This document shows, one piece after another, positions 12,152 through 24,423 of a DNA stretch of 64,000 nt (the first letter of the stretch is position 1; every line of letters starts with the position of its first letter). The DNA is taken from contig NC_073746.1 of the NCBI RefSeq assembly GCF_029784135.1, forward strand, positions 224,267,882 to 224,331,881. The letters are read 5' to 3'. The notes under the pieces are model-generated. The model ran no database searches and was not told where the DNA came from. It was given only the letters and a program-made list of their open reading frames with translations. A program made the translations under genes and the position numbers. This DNA comes from Toxorhynchites rutilus septentrionalis (Eukaryota; Arthropoda; Insecta; Diptera; Culicidae).

Positions 12152-13237
12152 TTTGAAGCCACACATTCTTTGTGTGGACACCGACTGGACATCATCGTTG
12201 CTGGACGAGCTGGACGGCGAGGGATCGAGTGCCTCTCTCAAGGCAAGAGGGCGGAGGTGGTAGCGCTGGAGTAAAGTAGAGTAGAGTTTTCAAAGAGCCT
12301 TTCTCAAGGTTAGAGACGAATGAACTGCAAAAGTTTAAAGTCTCTATAATACAATACCTTCCTACCATCCTTGAAGCCACACCATTCTTTGTGTGGACAC
12401 CGACTGGACAACATCGTTGCTGGACGAGCTGGACGGCGAGGGATCGAGTGCCTTTCTCATGTCAAGAGGGCGGAGGCAGTAGCGCTGGAGTAAAATAGAG
12501 TAGAGTTTTCAAAGGGCCTTTCTCAAGGCTAGAGACGAATGAACTGCAAAAGTTTAAAGTCTCTATAATTCAAGACCTTCCTTCCTTCCTTGAAGCCACA
12601 CGCCCATTCTTTGTGTGGACACCGACTGGACAACATCGTTGCTGGACGGGCTGGACGGCGAGGGATCGAGTGCCTTTCTCAAGGCAAGAGGGCGGAGGTG
12701 GTAGCGCTGGAGTAAAGTAGAGTAGAGTTTTCAAAGAGCCTTTCTCAAGGTTAGAGACGAATGAACTGCAAAAGTTTAAAGTCTCTATAATACAATACCT
12801 TCCTACCATCCTTGAAGCCACACCATTCTTTGTGTGGACACCGACTGGACAACATCGTTGCTGGACGAGCTGGACGGCGAGGGATCGAGTGCCTTTCTCA
12901 AGTCAAGAGGGCGGAGGTAGTAGCGCTGGAGTAAAATAGAGTAGAGTTTTCAAAGGGCCTTTCTCAAGGCTAGAGACGAATGAACTGCAAAAGTTTAAAG
13001 TCTCTATAATACAAGACCTTCCTTCCTTCCTTGAAGCCACACCATTCGTTGCGTGGACACCGACTAGACAACATCGTTGCTGGACGAGCTGAACGGCGAG
13101 GGATCGAGTGCCTTTCTCAAGGCAAGAGGGTGGAGGTGTAGTGCTGGAGTAGAGTAAAGTTTTCCAAGGGCCTTTCTCAAGGCTAGAGACAAATGAACGG
13201 AAAATTTTAAAGTCTCTATAATACATCACCTTCCATC
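12152..13237. repeat. Higher-order tandem array of a 220-bp SINE-like unit
   Basis: TTGAAGCCACAC followed by TTTGTGTGGACACCGACTGG recurs at 12,152, 12,371, 12,590, 12,812 and 13,031, with spacing of 219-222 bp. Units 1 and 3 share variants (AAGAGCCTTTCTCAAGGTTAG, TACAATACCTTCC). Units 2 and 4 share others (AAGGGCCTTTCTCAAGGCTAG, AAAATAGAG). A two-unit block of about 440 bp was therefore duplicated. Each unit contains GGATCGAGTGCC, which resembles a pol III box B, and ends in CCTT-rich sequence. A single unit with its own target duplication sits at 21,181-21,400, so the monomer is mobile. Short open frames across it are not genes. Confidence 0.85.
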
Positions 13238-13420
13238 CTGAAGTCACACCACTTCTCGTTTGGTGGTCATCAAAGCAATATGGTTGTCGCAGAGCGTCGA
13301 GCGGGAGAGGATTGTTTTCTTGTGGGTGAAGGAGAATTATAGAATAGAGTTTCTTTCCACAAGGGCCCTTCTCAGGGCTAGAGGCGGAAACCAAAAATAG
13401 GATAGAATGAAAATACAGAT
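13238..13420. repeat. Diverged sixth unit of the 220-bp array
   Basis: TGAAGTCACACC, then later CACAAGGGCCCTTCTCAGGGCTAGAGGCGG, preserve the order of the unit but with many substitutions. It may represent a related older subfamily at the array edge. Confidence 0.5.
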
Positions 13421-14659
13421 GCGAGTGAGCTAGCATAACACAATGAGCGGATATCATTCATGCCTAATGCTGATTTCACACACATACACACACAGCTCGA
13501 TACAAGGAAAGGAAGCCCTCTGTATCGAGGTGTGCTACGACAAAGAAGAGCAGCATACGAGATTTTTTGTGCTAGTGTGGATATGGAAGAGTATCCAGAA
13601 TTTTGGAATATAGATATACACTGCATTTATTTAGATAAACGTATATTCCATGAAAATATTCTTTCAAATTCCAGCAGGGTAATGGATGTTATGGATTTCG
13701 ATCATATTTCAAGCGGAATATAGGAGCAAAAGGGTTCATAGTTTGTGATCGATACCTGAGAGGGAAGGAGAAAGTCTGATGCGAGTTGAGCCAAATAAAC
13801 GAGATGTGCTGATAGCTTTCGACTCTACTCGACTCTTTCGAGTCTACTAAAGCAATAAAAAATAAAATAGCTAAAAAGTTATTACAAAAATTTCGATGCA
13901 TTCTAAAATAATATGCGAATTGATGAACAAGTGGATTGAATAATATAATTCGATAGATACAACCCATTACAATTTTTTGGCATCAAAAATTGTTTTTAAA
14001 AACCCCGATTTCCGGTGATTTTTCGGTTTTCAAAAAACTCAAATTTTTACGTCTGCGACACCAGTAAATAAAGTCCGGATGAGCTAATATTTTACATGGA
14101 GTATATTATTGTGCAAATCAACATTTCGTTGCAAGTTCCGAATGAAAAATCGAGATAACTATTTTTATTGGCACCCTAAACCATACTTTTCGTTTCGTAT
14201 TCCGAAAGTCCCAGAGTGTCGATTTTTGACAAAAAAAAAGTTCGAGATGACACTAGATCTCGACGTTTCACGCCATTTTAAAACATTTGGCATCAAAAAA
14301 AATTTTTGAATTTTTTTTTCCTTTACTCCCTCATTGGGTGATTTTTCTATTTTCAAAAAACTCAAACTTTGACCGCTTTGCGCCATTCTCCCTTAAGTCC
14401 GATTGAGCTGAAATTTGTCATAGGGTGTTTTTTCGAGATGGTGAACATTTTGTATAGGGTAACATTTTGAAATTTCAGGGTCGATTTTTTCCCTATTTGG
14501 CACCCTTGGCATAGGGATGTGGGACAAAAATCATAACAGAAGAATTTACCCATTGTTACACTTCGGTGTGATGAAAAAAATTGTTCATAAGGATCAGAAC
14601 TACTGTTCACATAAATATCTCTTGTTATTTGAATAATAGAATAAGTGTCATTCAAAAGT

Positions 14660-15060
14660 TACACTTTAGTCAAAAAACTCCCAAATGCTGTGGAAAACTC
14701 ATAATTCCTCCAACCCAAACGGAATACAAACTTTCATTCGAATCAAAAATACTCATGTTTTGTCATTTGTCGATTCCATTGGGAATTGCTCACGTATTGC
14801 TGATTTTTATTCAACCATTTGTTTATAAATTTTCGACATTGTTACTGAAACAATTCATTATAATATAAAGTTGTCTTCAAAAACAATTTTTATATGAGAT
14901 TTTTTCAGCACCCGCAAAAAAATGTTTTTCATTTAAATAGAATACTTATTTGAAACGGAGAAGTTAATTTTAATTAAAAAAAATTATTTTAAAAACGTGT
15001 CTATTCCACCCCCTAGTAAACGAAGCTCAATGCCGTCAACACGAATATGTTCCCGAAATT
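14660..15060. repeat. Dispersed repeat related to the 17,286 and 21,793 copies
   Basis: The run TTCATTATAATATAAAGTT, a CACC..GCAAAAAA block, and TTCATTTAAATAGAATACTT followed by CCACCCCCTAGTAAACGAAGCTCAATGCCGTC recur at about 18,460-18,670, with related sequence at 17,450-17,560 and 21,960-22,080. It belongs to the AT-microsatellite-associated repeat family of this region. Confidence 0.55.
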
Positions 15061-15111
15061 TCACCGCCGGAAGAGGAGATCTTTCCAAACAATCTGCTGT
15101 CAAGACTTTCA

Positions 15112-15190
15112 AGTGCCCCGTGGCCGAAAGATTAGCGTCACACATTGTCATGCCGAGGGTTCGAGTTCGATTCCCGTTATGGCCGCGTTA
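15112..15190 (+). mobile_element. SINE head fragment with tRNA-like boxes
   Basis: CCCCGTGGCCGAAAGATTAGCG (box A-like, mutated) and GGGTTCGAGTTCGATTCCC (box B) sit 30-40 bp apart, as in the full SINE at 51,390. The SINE body is not continuous after it. No acceptor-stem pairing is evident, so this is not a functional tRNA gene. Confidence 0.6.
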
Positions 15191-15874
15191 TGGTCAAGCC
15201 CAGTGTTGGAAAAAATCATCTTCGCTAAGATCAAATGCATAGATTTTCGGGCTAGGTTGCATCGAAAACCTATATATTCCAAACGAAAATTAAAATGACA
15301 GATCCAGGCAACCATTGAATACGAGCAAATGAACGTTTGTTCTTCAATATGTTTTGATGTTTATTTTTTCCACCCAGTGTCATTTTCATTTTGATTATCG
15401 GAAACGTCAGAACTAAATTTCATTTCAGCCAAATGAATATCAGCTGTTGTTAACTTCTAACCTGAGGCTGCTGTGTGCGGTTGGGTTTTGCAGTTGCCGG
15501 ATGCCGTAATCGGAAATATCTTATGAAATTCCCGATGTCGCAAATGACTTGACGGTAGATAGAACCACACGTTGTATCCATTCTGCATATGCCGTTGCTG
15601 CCGTCTCGCCAAATAAAATTTATTTTGAACTTAAATTCACTGCATCCAGAACGAATATCGTTTCGGATGTGATGAATATCAATTTGTTGCTTTTGATATC
15701 CAAAGTATAAATAACAGCGAAGTTATGAACCCCACTCAATGTCGCATTCATTCATTATAGCAAATTTGCTCATACAACAGGGGTATGAACAAAATGAACT
15801 CGTTTGTTATTGTCATCAAAATAATGAGGGCAGTGTGTTTCAAGCTGAAAATAAGTCATTAAGAAATTCAACTA

Positions 15875-16405
15875 CAGGGTCTTTAAGATTAAACGTTCAC
15901 GCAACAAATTTTAATAACTTCTATGAAAGTGAACCGATTTTATTTTTAAAAAACGAAAATAAAGCTTATTTTAGGACATTTTCGATGTGACCACCCCTTT
16001 TTTCGAAGACCCCTTTTAAACGGTTCTTCATGCACAACTCTAACAAAACGACTTCGATGCTGTTGAAAATCCGAATCATTTCTTTTTTAAGTTCCTCCTA
16101 ATTTTGTTGCTTATTAACATAGCAACGGTCCTTCGCGTACCCCCAGAGGAAGTAATCGACGACGAGAAATGTTGAAATTCTTACCATAAGAGGACAAAGT
16201 TTCATTAAGGCTTCGGTTGCTCGAGTAATACGATTTCACTAAAAATACACGTTCTTGTAAATTGCACATCTTTTTTTTACATCCGATGCGACTGAACGAG
16301 TAGCCGAATATTATCGTCCCGAAGTGGGGAATGCAGTGTTACCACGGACAGTTCATTTTTTTTTGTTCGATTTTTTTGCGTGAGCGTTTAATCTGAAAGA
16401 CCCTG
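15875..16405 (-). mobile_element. Internally deleted Tc1/mariner-type element with TIRs
   Basis: The left end CAGGGTCTTTAAGATTAAACG and the right end, reverse complemented, CAGGGTCTTTCAGATTAAACG are flanked by TA on both sides (15,873-15,874 and 16,406-16,407). On the minus strand, pieces of protein remain. YKNVYFLVKSYYSSNRSLNE and YGKNFNI resemble the N-terminal DUF4817-like helix-turn-helix of many insect mariner-like transposases. WGYAKDRCYVNKQ and LKKEMIRIFNSIEV resemble the C-terminus. The catalytic middle is gone. It is a non-autonomous deletion derivative. Confidence 0.75.
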
Positions 16406-16427
16406 TATGTACTACTATTGACGTAAG

Positions 16428-16475
16428 TAATATCTACGTAGGGACGGCAAAAGTTCCTCTGGGAAGGGGAGGCAA
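16428..16475 (+). mobile_element. SINE 3' body fragment
   Basis: GACGTAAGTAATATCTACG and GGACGGCAAAAGTTCCTCTGGGAA match the 3' body of the SINE at 51,390 (GACGCAAGTAATACTACG, GACGGCGAAGTTCCTCTAGGAA). Head and tail are missing. Confidence 0.5.
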
Positions 16476-17285
16476 GACATTCCATATACGACCATTAGCG
16501 GCACTGTAGTGAATTGAGCAGCGCATACATATTCTAAATGAAGCATGTTCTGTTCGGTAATTGTACCGATATACTGAAAACAGTTGAGCCAATGTCGATT
16601 TTGGTAACGATGATAATGCTATTCGTTTATAACAAAAAATAAAAATTTTAAGTATTATGAGCCCTATATTTTCAATGTAAGTGTCGCAATGCGGTAAATT
16701 TTCACGTTCACGGAGTCAGTTCAATCACAAGCATATTCGAACTCGCCTCCACAAAAAAAAAAAACCTCTCGACATTGAAAATAAAGCATCGAACCTAGAC
16801 GGGGGAAAATTTCACATGCAAGTTACCTTACACCGAATTAAATCGATATGTTCGCATTCAACCCTACACGAAAGCAAATATAGAAAACACAACCCCGAGT
16901 GCTCTCGAAAGAGAATATTTGAATTAATGATATCAAAACAAACGTGGCGTAAAGTATTTGTTGTTTATAACATCGCGTGATTTTTAGTTCCTGCATGGCA
17001 AGTTTATGTCAATATCTTTTGAAATGGAGTCCAATCAAATGAAGGTCACCGGATCAAGACACAATCGTTCTCGTTGCCGTTCAACCGTGTACTCGCACTT
17101 GCGGAGGTCATTACATTGTAGGAATTATTTCACTCCGGTACAACTTTCGCAACACTTTTTTATGATCTTGGCATACATTCATTTTAATGTTTAAGACCGT
17201 TGATGGAACAATAATAGAGATTATGAGACAACAAATTATATTAATGGCTATTGAGTTTCCGTGTAAATAAAAATTTTATTTTCAA

Positions 17286-17978
17286 CTAGCTTACCCGACA
17301 AACTTCGTCCCACCTAAAATTAATTTTTCGTTATCAAATCCACGTTTTCTTTCTAAGCACACGTTCATGGGTTCAATCGCAGAACTGTTCATTGATTTAT
17401 CTTCTAATCTGCCCTTTAAAATTACCTTTTACTATAAAATTCCTAGAACTTCTACCAAAACTCGTCATTATAATATCAGATTATTTTCAGACACAATTCT
17501 TGTTCAAGGTTTTTCAACCACTTGCAAATAACATGTTTCTCCGTTACATGGGATGAATATTTGATACAGAAAATATGATAGAATAAAGGCAGCCCCAAAT
17601 CGGACAATTCCTTTCTCGAGTTTTGCTCTTATCAACACATTTGGCGATCCTTTTTTTTATATAGCTAAAAGACGATATAGGAGAACGTTTTATCACAATA
17701 AAATCCATTTCCACTTTCGAACGTTAGCACAAACATCAAATGGACTAACAACGCTTGTCAATATGTAATTGTAGAACATATGTGAATTGAATTTTTCAAA
17801 TTTCCCCATTTTTCTTCAGAGTTTTTCGAAAATTTTCAATTGTCATGGTTGGTTGAAATATGTGTATTATTTTTATGGGACCCCCTCTCCATTCCAGAGG
17901 AGGGAGCGGTGTCATACCATCATAGAAACATTCCTTGTATCCAAACATCTTCACATCCCAAATTTGGCTCCATTAGCT

Positions 17979-18048
<70 letters not shown>
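17286..18048 (+). repeat. Dispersed repeat starting CTAGCTTACCCGACAAACTTCGTC
   Basis: The start matches those at 20,026 and 21,793 (CTAGCTGACCCGGCAAACTTCG). Internal blocks such as TTCTCCGTTACATG, CAACACATTTGGCGATCC and TGGACTAACAACGCTTGTCA are shared with 21,793-22,300. The copy ends in a TA microsatellite. No protein is encoded. It is probably a non-autonomous mobile repeat with a simple-repeat tail. Confidence 0.65.
17981..18047. repeat. (TA)n microsatellite
   Basis: This is about 33 uninterrupted TA dinucleotides forming the tail of the adjoining dispersed repeat. Confidence 0.95.
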
Positions 18049-18050
<2 letters not shown>

Positions 18051-18319
18051 GAAGATTTAAATCCTGCATTCGATAAAGTGAAATCTAGAACTGTGATCCT
18101 CGAACCGTCCGAGTTTTTATGTTTCTAATTTTCAGCTAAGTTACATTATACAATACAAGATGCGCTGTCAAATAAACTGCACTTTTTCAAAAACACAACA
18201 TTCTAGTGACATTACCTATTTGCGATGACAGTGCCACAGTATCGATGTCTGGTGGTAACTTCCAAATAGGGACATAATTTGGGTCCTAAACTCGTTAGTG
18301 TAATCTCTATAAGATTAGA

Positions 18320-18680
18320 AGACACGGAGGCTGTTTTCAATTTTCTAAATTTGAATGAAAAGTTTCACATCATTTTATTTAATTACTTGAAATACGTATT
18401 TCTGACTTTTTTTTAACCATTTGTCTATACATCTCTAACATTTTACCTAAATCTTTTCATTATAATATAAAGTTTCCTTCAAAAATAATTTTCGCATGAA
18501 ATTTTTTCGCCACCTGCAAAAAATGTGTTTCTCATTCAAATAGAATACTTTTTTTGATACAAAAAAGATACAAAAAAGATAATTTTAATTTCAAAGACGA
18601 ATTCATTCCACCTGAAAATCAATTATTTTTTGACGCTCCCCTAAACAAGTAAACGAAGCTCAATGCCGTCTACGCGGATT
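18320..18680. repeat. Dispersed repeat copy related to 14,660-15,060
   Basis: It shares TTCATTATAATATAAAGTT, CCACCTGCAAAAAATG, TTCAAATAGAATACTT and GTAAACGAAGCTCAATGCCGTC with the copy at 14,660-15,060, in the same order and orientation. Confidence 0.55.
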
Positions 18681-18689
18681 GGTGGATGC

Positions 18690-20025
18690 CTGAGTGAGAA
18701 TCTTCTAGCGACGCTCTGTTAAAATTTCATAGATAACTAATGATTACAAGTTGATTTATTGCCGATATAATTGCATCGGTACACAGGTGTTTTATTTTAT
18801 CGAAGCCCTATTGAAGTAGAGAATTCATGATTCAGGAGAAACAAGAGTTTTAAATCACGTCAAACCAAAAAATATGTATCTTTGTCAAACATACGTAGAG
18901 TAGTTTTTTTCATTCCACGAATCCTCGCCAGAACCCTTTCAAAGGCACTCTCAAGTGATGTAACAATGAAAGAAAATAACAGAAAGTATACGTCGTTCTG
19001 ACTAAGATAGTTTTAGTTCAGCTATCATCGGATTCATTTGTGAAAGGGTGACAAACGATATTGCCGGGTTCTGATGTCAAGCAGCCCGCTTCCAATTAAA
19101 ATCCCACTCTCCTGGCCATAGTTTGCTCTCAGGTGAAAACAATGAAAAAATACTGAATGGTAACAGCATTTTACCTGTCGATGTTTGCCGAGCTTGAATG
19201 TGAATGCCATTCGGAATGCAAGCTCATCGGTATCGGATAGTTTGCGAACGGATAGCTGTAGCATCTGGACATCGCGCTCTTGCGACTAAATAATCCATAA
19301 ATCATGTTGTTAGCTTAACGTTAGAGTGCAGCATTTGTTCAAATGGCTTTACTGCCCGAAGAGTAAAGGTAAATAATTTTATTTTATTTATTTTAGTGAT
19401 AATCAGTGTATTAGAGCTTGCTATAAATGTAGAAAAACTTTGATTTGCATAATCACTACAGCAGTATATTTAATCTCACTACAGCAGTCCAGCACAATTT
19501 TTTTTCAATTTTGAAGAATAATTCATACATTAAGCCATCAAGTATAAAATTAATTTATTGTACCTTTCTGACTGTTATCTGCTCTGTTTATAAAAAATCA
19601 AACGATATGACTTCAATAAATTGTCGATATCAATGAATATACTTCATTCTTCGAAATTTCGAAATTACCATTGTGTCTACATCCATTTATTTATGGCTTT
19701 TTTACAATATATGTGGATTACCGCCCCTCAGACACGCTATGATCGATACGTGCATAAATGATTGATTGTTACAACAATCGTGTTGGTGTTGCTGTGGGCG
19801 TTATTAAATTACCTTTCATTAGGTTTTCACACCTAGTATTTAGTAGGTCACAGAATTCGTGGTTGTATAAAGGTATAAATATTTTCAATTCGTTGCCCAG
19901 ATAAATAAAACGTGCGGTAACAATGGCAGAACTTAAGAAAATGTGTATTTCACACGTAAGATCTGTTTTGTAAACAAGTTTCTATAAGATTTTTGCTTAA
20001 TAATTCATTTCTGTTTATAATTGAC
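18690..20025. other. Gene-poor spacer around the candidate exon
   Basis: Apart from the 111-base candidate exon, I see AT-rich sequence with only short frames, no transposase text and no obvious terminal repeats. Confidence 0.4.
19175..19285 (-). CDS. Candidate single exon of an unidentified gene
   Basis: On the minus strand a 111-base segment is bounded upstream by a good 3' splice site (GCTAAC branch-like sequence, then TTTATGGATTATTTAG) and downstream by CGACAG/GTAAAA, a consensus donor. It is open in one frame for 37 codons: SQERDVQMLQLSVRKLS, then DTDELAFRMAFTFKLGKHRQ. The composition is protein-like and the length is a multiple of three. I do not recognise the family. Sequence beyond the donor stays open (IGSGLLDIRTRQYRL) after a possible second acceptor, but the joining is uncertain. 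It could be a real exon of a gene whose other exons lie far away, or a processed or decayed fragment. Confidence 0.35.
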
Positions 20026-21180
20026 TAGCTGACCCGGCAAACTTCGTCTCGTCCAAAATTTATTTTTCGTTATCAAATTCACGTTTTTTTACTAAACGCA
20101 CGTTCATAGATCCAATCGCAGAACTGTTCATTGATTGAGAAATTCTACCCTTTAAAATTACTTTTTACCATAAAATTCCTAGTACTTCTACCAAAACTTG
20201 AAATTTTCAGACACAATCCATTTATTGCTCCCTTAAATCTCCATATGCCAAATTTGGTTCCATTTGCACGATTAGTTCTCGAGTTATGTAGAAATTTATG
20301 TTTCATTTCTATGGCCCCCCCCCCCTTAGAGAGGTGGAAGGAGTGTTGGACCGCCTTAGAAATGTTTCTTGCCCCCTAAAACCTCCACATGCCAAATCCA
20401 TTTGCTTGATTAGTTTTCGAGTTAGGCAGAAATTTGTATTTCATTAGTACGATAGCCCCCCTTAGAGAAGAGGGAGAAGTGTCGATTCACTATAGAAACG
20501 TTTCGTGTCCCCTAAAACCTCCATATGCCTAATTTGGTTGTACTTGTTTGATTAATTCTCGAGTAATGGAGAAATTTGTGTTTCGTTTGTATGGCAACTC
20601 CCCCTCAAAGAGGGTGGTGGAGTGTCTATCCACCGTAAAAACATTTATTGCACCCTAAAACTTCCACATGCCAAATTTGGTTTCATTTGCTTGATTAATT
20701 CTCGAGTAATGCAGAAATTTGTGTTTCATTTGTATTGCAGCCCCCCTCAGAGAGGGAGGAGAAGTGTCGATTCACCATAGAAACGTTTCGTGCCCCCTAA
20801 AACCTCTAAATGTATAGTTTGGTTTTTTTTGCTTGATTAATTCTCGAGTAATGCAGAAATTTGTGTTTCGTTTGTATGGCAGCTTTTTTAACTCACTATT
20901 CACCGAGAGGCCGATTAATATTTCCCACACCTGAACCGCAACCACCAGTGGGGTTGCTGCGTTATGGTGAGGGTTGTCAAAATGTCTGTAACAACGCATT
21001 GGTGCGGATGCCCTTAGAGAGGGGGGAAGAGTATCTAACCACCATAGAAACATTTATTGCATCCTAAAACCTCCACATGCCAAATTTTATTCCGTTTGCT
21101 TGATTAATTTCCGAGTAATGCAGAAATTTGTGTTTCATTTGTATGGCAGCCCCCCCTAAGAGAGGGGGGAAGAGTATCTA

Positions 21181-21400
21181 GGAAGGAAGGAAGGAAGGGA
21201 AGGAAGGTATTGTATTATAGAGACTTTAAACTTTTGCAGTTCATTCGTTTCTAGCCTTGAGAAAGGCCCTTTGAAAACTCTACTCTACTCTACTCCAGCG
21301 CTACCACCTCCGCCCTCTTGCCTTGAGAAAGGTACTCGATTCCTCGCCGTCCAGCCCGTCCAGCAACGATGTTGTCCAGTCGGTGTCCACACAAAGAATG
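21181..21400 (-). mobile_element. Solo 220-bp SINE-like unit with 10-bp target duplication
   Basis: Read on the minus strand, it runs from CATTCTTTGTGTGGACACC to a CCTT-rich tail, the same unit as in the 12,152-13,237 array. AGAGTATCTA occurs immediately before it (21,171-21,180) and immediately after it (21,401-21,410), a perfect target-site duplication. The unit therefore inserted as one 220-bp piece into the minisatellite. The simple-repeat tail, small size and box B-like GGAATCGAGTACC suggest a SINE; no box A was confidently placed. Confidence 0.85.
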
Positions 21401-21671
21401 AGAGTATCTAACCACTATAGAAACATTTATTGCATCCTAAAACCTCCACATGCCAAATTTTATTTTGTTTGCTTGTTTAATTCTCGAGTAATGCAGAAAT
21501 TTGTGTTTCATTTGTATGGCAGCCCCCCTTAGAGAGGGGGGAGGGGTCTCAAACTATCATAAAAACCTTCCCCGACCACAAAAACCCCTACATACCAATT
21601 TTTATGTCGATCGGTTCAGTAGTTTCCGATTCCACAAGAATCAGACGGACAGAAGGACAGAAAGACAGACA

Positions 21672-22590
<919 letters not shown>

Positions 22591-22744
22591 TAGATAGATT
22601 GACATTTACTAAATTCATTCACAGGTAAAACTACAATATTCACAACTAATGATGTTTTTTTATCTTAGTTGTTAATGTATATTGTAAAAAATAATAACGA
22701 GCGATGTCTACGAAAGTTTGAGCCTCGGCGCGTTTGGTAGATCT

Positions 22745-23023
22745 TCTTCTTCTTCTTGAATGGCGTTAACGTTCCCTGTGGAACTTTTGCCGTCTCAACA
22801 TATGCATTAACTAGCGTCATTCATTAATACTTAGTTGAGATTTCTTAAGCCAAATAACACGCCTTGAATGTATTCCGAGGGGCAAGCTCTAGAATACGCG
22901 TGACACAGTGCAAGTCGGAGGAAATTTCTTTGACGAAAAATCCTCCGGCCAGAACGGGAATCGAACCCAAACACCCGGCATGATAATGTGAGACGCTAAC
23001 CACTCGGCCACGGGTGCACGGGT
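22745..23023 (-). mobile_element. Full-length tRNA-derived SINE with 13-bp target duplication
   Basis: On the minus strand it has box A (TGGCCGAGTGGTTAGCG), box B (GGGTTCGATTCCCG), a body shared with the copies at 2,711 and 51,390, and a (GAA)n tail. GTTTGGTAGATCT flanks it at 22,732-22,744 and 23,024-23,036, a 13-bp target-site duplication. This marks L1-like target-primed insertion driven by some LINE partner. Confidence 0.9.
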
Positions 23024-23481
23024 GTTTGGTAGATCTGGACTATGTTAATAGTGAACACTGGCAGAACACTGATACACAATGAAATTTTATATGGGGTCTG
23101 AAGAGGAAAATGGAATGGGGATAGCTTATTCAGAATTGCCGTAAACTATCTTTTTATCAGATGGTTATATCGAGTATTTCTGAATAGTGGCAGATATCTA
23201 GTATGTTCTAAGTGGACACTTTTAGATATTGGGTTAAGTTCCCAATCAGTCAAGGATCTTCCCGGGTTGGAAATTTTCTTGACATGCCTTGGAAAAGCTT
23301 TGGATCTGAAGTTGAGACTATGATTATGTCAATGTTGATACCGATAAAAACTTTGTTTTTGTTTTACAGTTTTCGCCTATTTATAATGTTCGATTAATAG
23401 AAATTCATGCAGAATTCATTTGGAGAAGTTATTTTGTGGACAAAGCAAATTATTTTGCCAAAAACCTATCAATTCAGTTAA

Positions 23482-23710
23482 CACGTTGAACCTCGGTCGA
23501 ACTTGGGCACCGCATTCCCTGCGGCCTACCTACTTTTTTTCCGGTATTTTATTTATTTAAAAATCATGTGTTTAAAATCATTTTATAACTTTGTTACTGT
23601 TTTTGTTATGTAACGCTCTCCAAACGAAAAGTTCACTGTCGATGGAACTGGTGCGAATCAGATCGAAAATCCAGTATCGATTTCCATGGACTGACGCAGG
23701 GCTCAACGTG
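23482..23710. mobile_element. TTAA-flanked MITE (piggyBac-type)
   Basis: CACGTTGAACC at the left and CACGTTGAGCC (reverse complement) at the right form the inverted termini, with TTAA on each side (23,478-23,481 and 23,711-23,714). The 229-bp core has no coding capacity. TTAA target choice is the hallmark of piggyBac-superfamily transposases, so this is probably mobilised in trans. Confidence 0.75.
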
Positions 23711-23874
23711 TTAAATAGTTTCAATCGTTGAAACCATAATTTACATTTCAAATTCTGAAAAAGAAGCAGTAATAGTTACCAGGTGTTGTTTTTTCTTTTA
23801 TTGAAAATATACGTTTATTACAATCACATGGAAAACTTTACTATACTCAAATTATTATTCACCGATAGTCATAT

Positions 23875-24420
23875 ACGAGGGTAGTTCAAAAAATAAGTTT
23901 CAGTGCCTCAGAAATCGCGGAAAAAATAAAGTTAGGACAAAAAACAAGGCGATTTTCGTAATCTACGTTTTATTTTCTATTTTTCTACATAATCGCCGTA
24001 ACGTTCGAGGCATTTTTCAAAGCGTGGCACGAGTTTTTCTATTCCGAGCGTGAAGTGCGTAGCGTCCAACTTTTGAAGTACGATGTAACTGCGTCACGAA
24101 TTTCTTCAGTGTTATCGAATCGTTGACCGCCGAACGCCTGTTTCATCACCGGGAATAAGTTATAGTCGCTAGGGGCGTGGTCCGGGGAGTAAGGAGGATG
24201 CTCGACACAGTCCGTTTAAATTTTTTAAATTGCTCTTGAGTTACGCGAGCAGAATAGAGCCGCACATTATCGTTGATGAGGAACACTCCTTTCGTCAATA
24301 ATCCTGCCCTTTTATTCTTAATCGCGGTTCTTAATCGGTCCAAAATTTCACAATAGTACAGTGATGACTTAACTGGCTACTGATTTGCTATCAGAACTTC
24401 CGGGGACTGCGTTAAATTAT
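23875..24420 (-). pseudogene. Decayed mariner-type transposase, C-terminal half
   Basis: Minus-strand translation in shifting frames gives GVFLINDNVRLYSARVTQEQ (second catalytic Asp region), then PDHAPSDYNLFPVMKQAFGG and FDNTEEIRDAVTSYFKS, a typical mariner C-terminus. The 3' terminus reads ACGAGGGTAGTTCAAAAAAT after a TA. The N-terminal half is absent, and a palindromic element begins 4 bp away at 24,424. The spacing hints at the rosa type, which I cannot confirm because of frameshifts. Confidence 0.65.
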
Positions 24421-24423
24421 ATT

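Larger units (their letters stand above)
11777..14506. mobile_element. Long inverted-repeat element enclosing a tandem array
   Basis: The sequence at about 11,777-11,930 (AGGGTGCCAATG, TTCACCACCTCGAAAAAACA, CAATCGGACTTAAGGGA) reappears as its reverse complement at about 14,360-14,506. Both outer ends read AGGGTGCCAA inward. The arms are about 160 bp and diverged. Between them lie AT-rich sequence at 13,970-14,340 with repeated TTTTCAAAAAACTCAAA blocks, and the 220-bp tandem array. There is no transposase, so this is a non-autonomous foldback-like or MITE-type element. The array was probably acquired later. Confidence 0.55.

Noticed and set aside
12192..13457. Minus-strand frames of 62-184 codons with a repeated LNFCSSFVSNLEKG motif
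   Set aside because: They follow the 220-bp tandem unit and repeat with it; no start context, domain or conservation visible.
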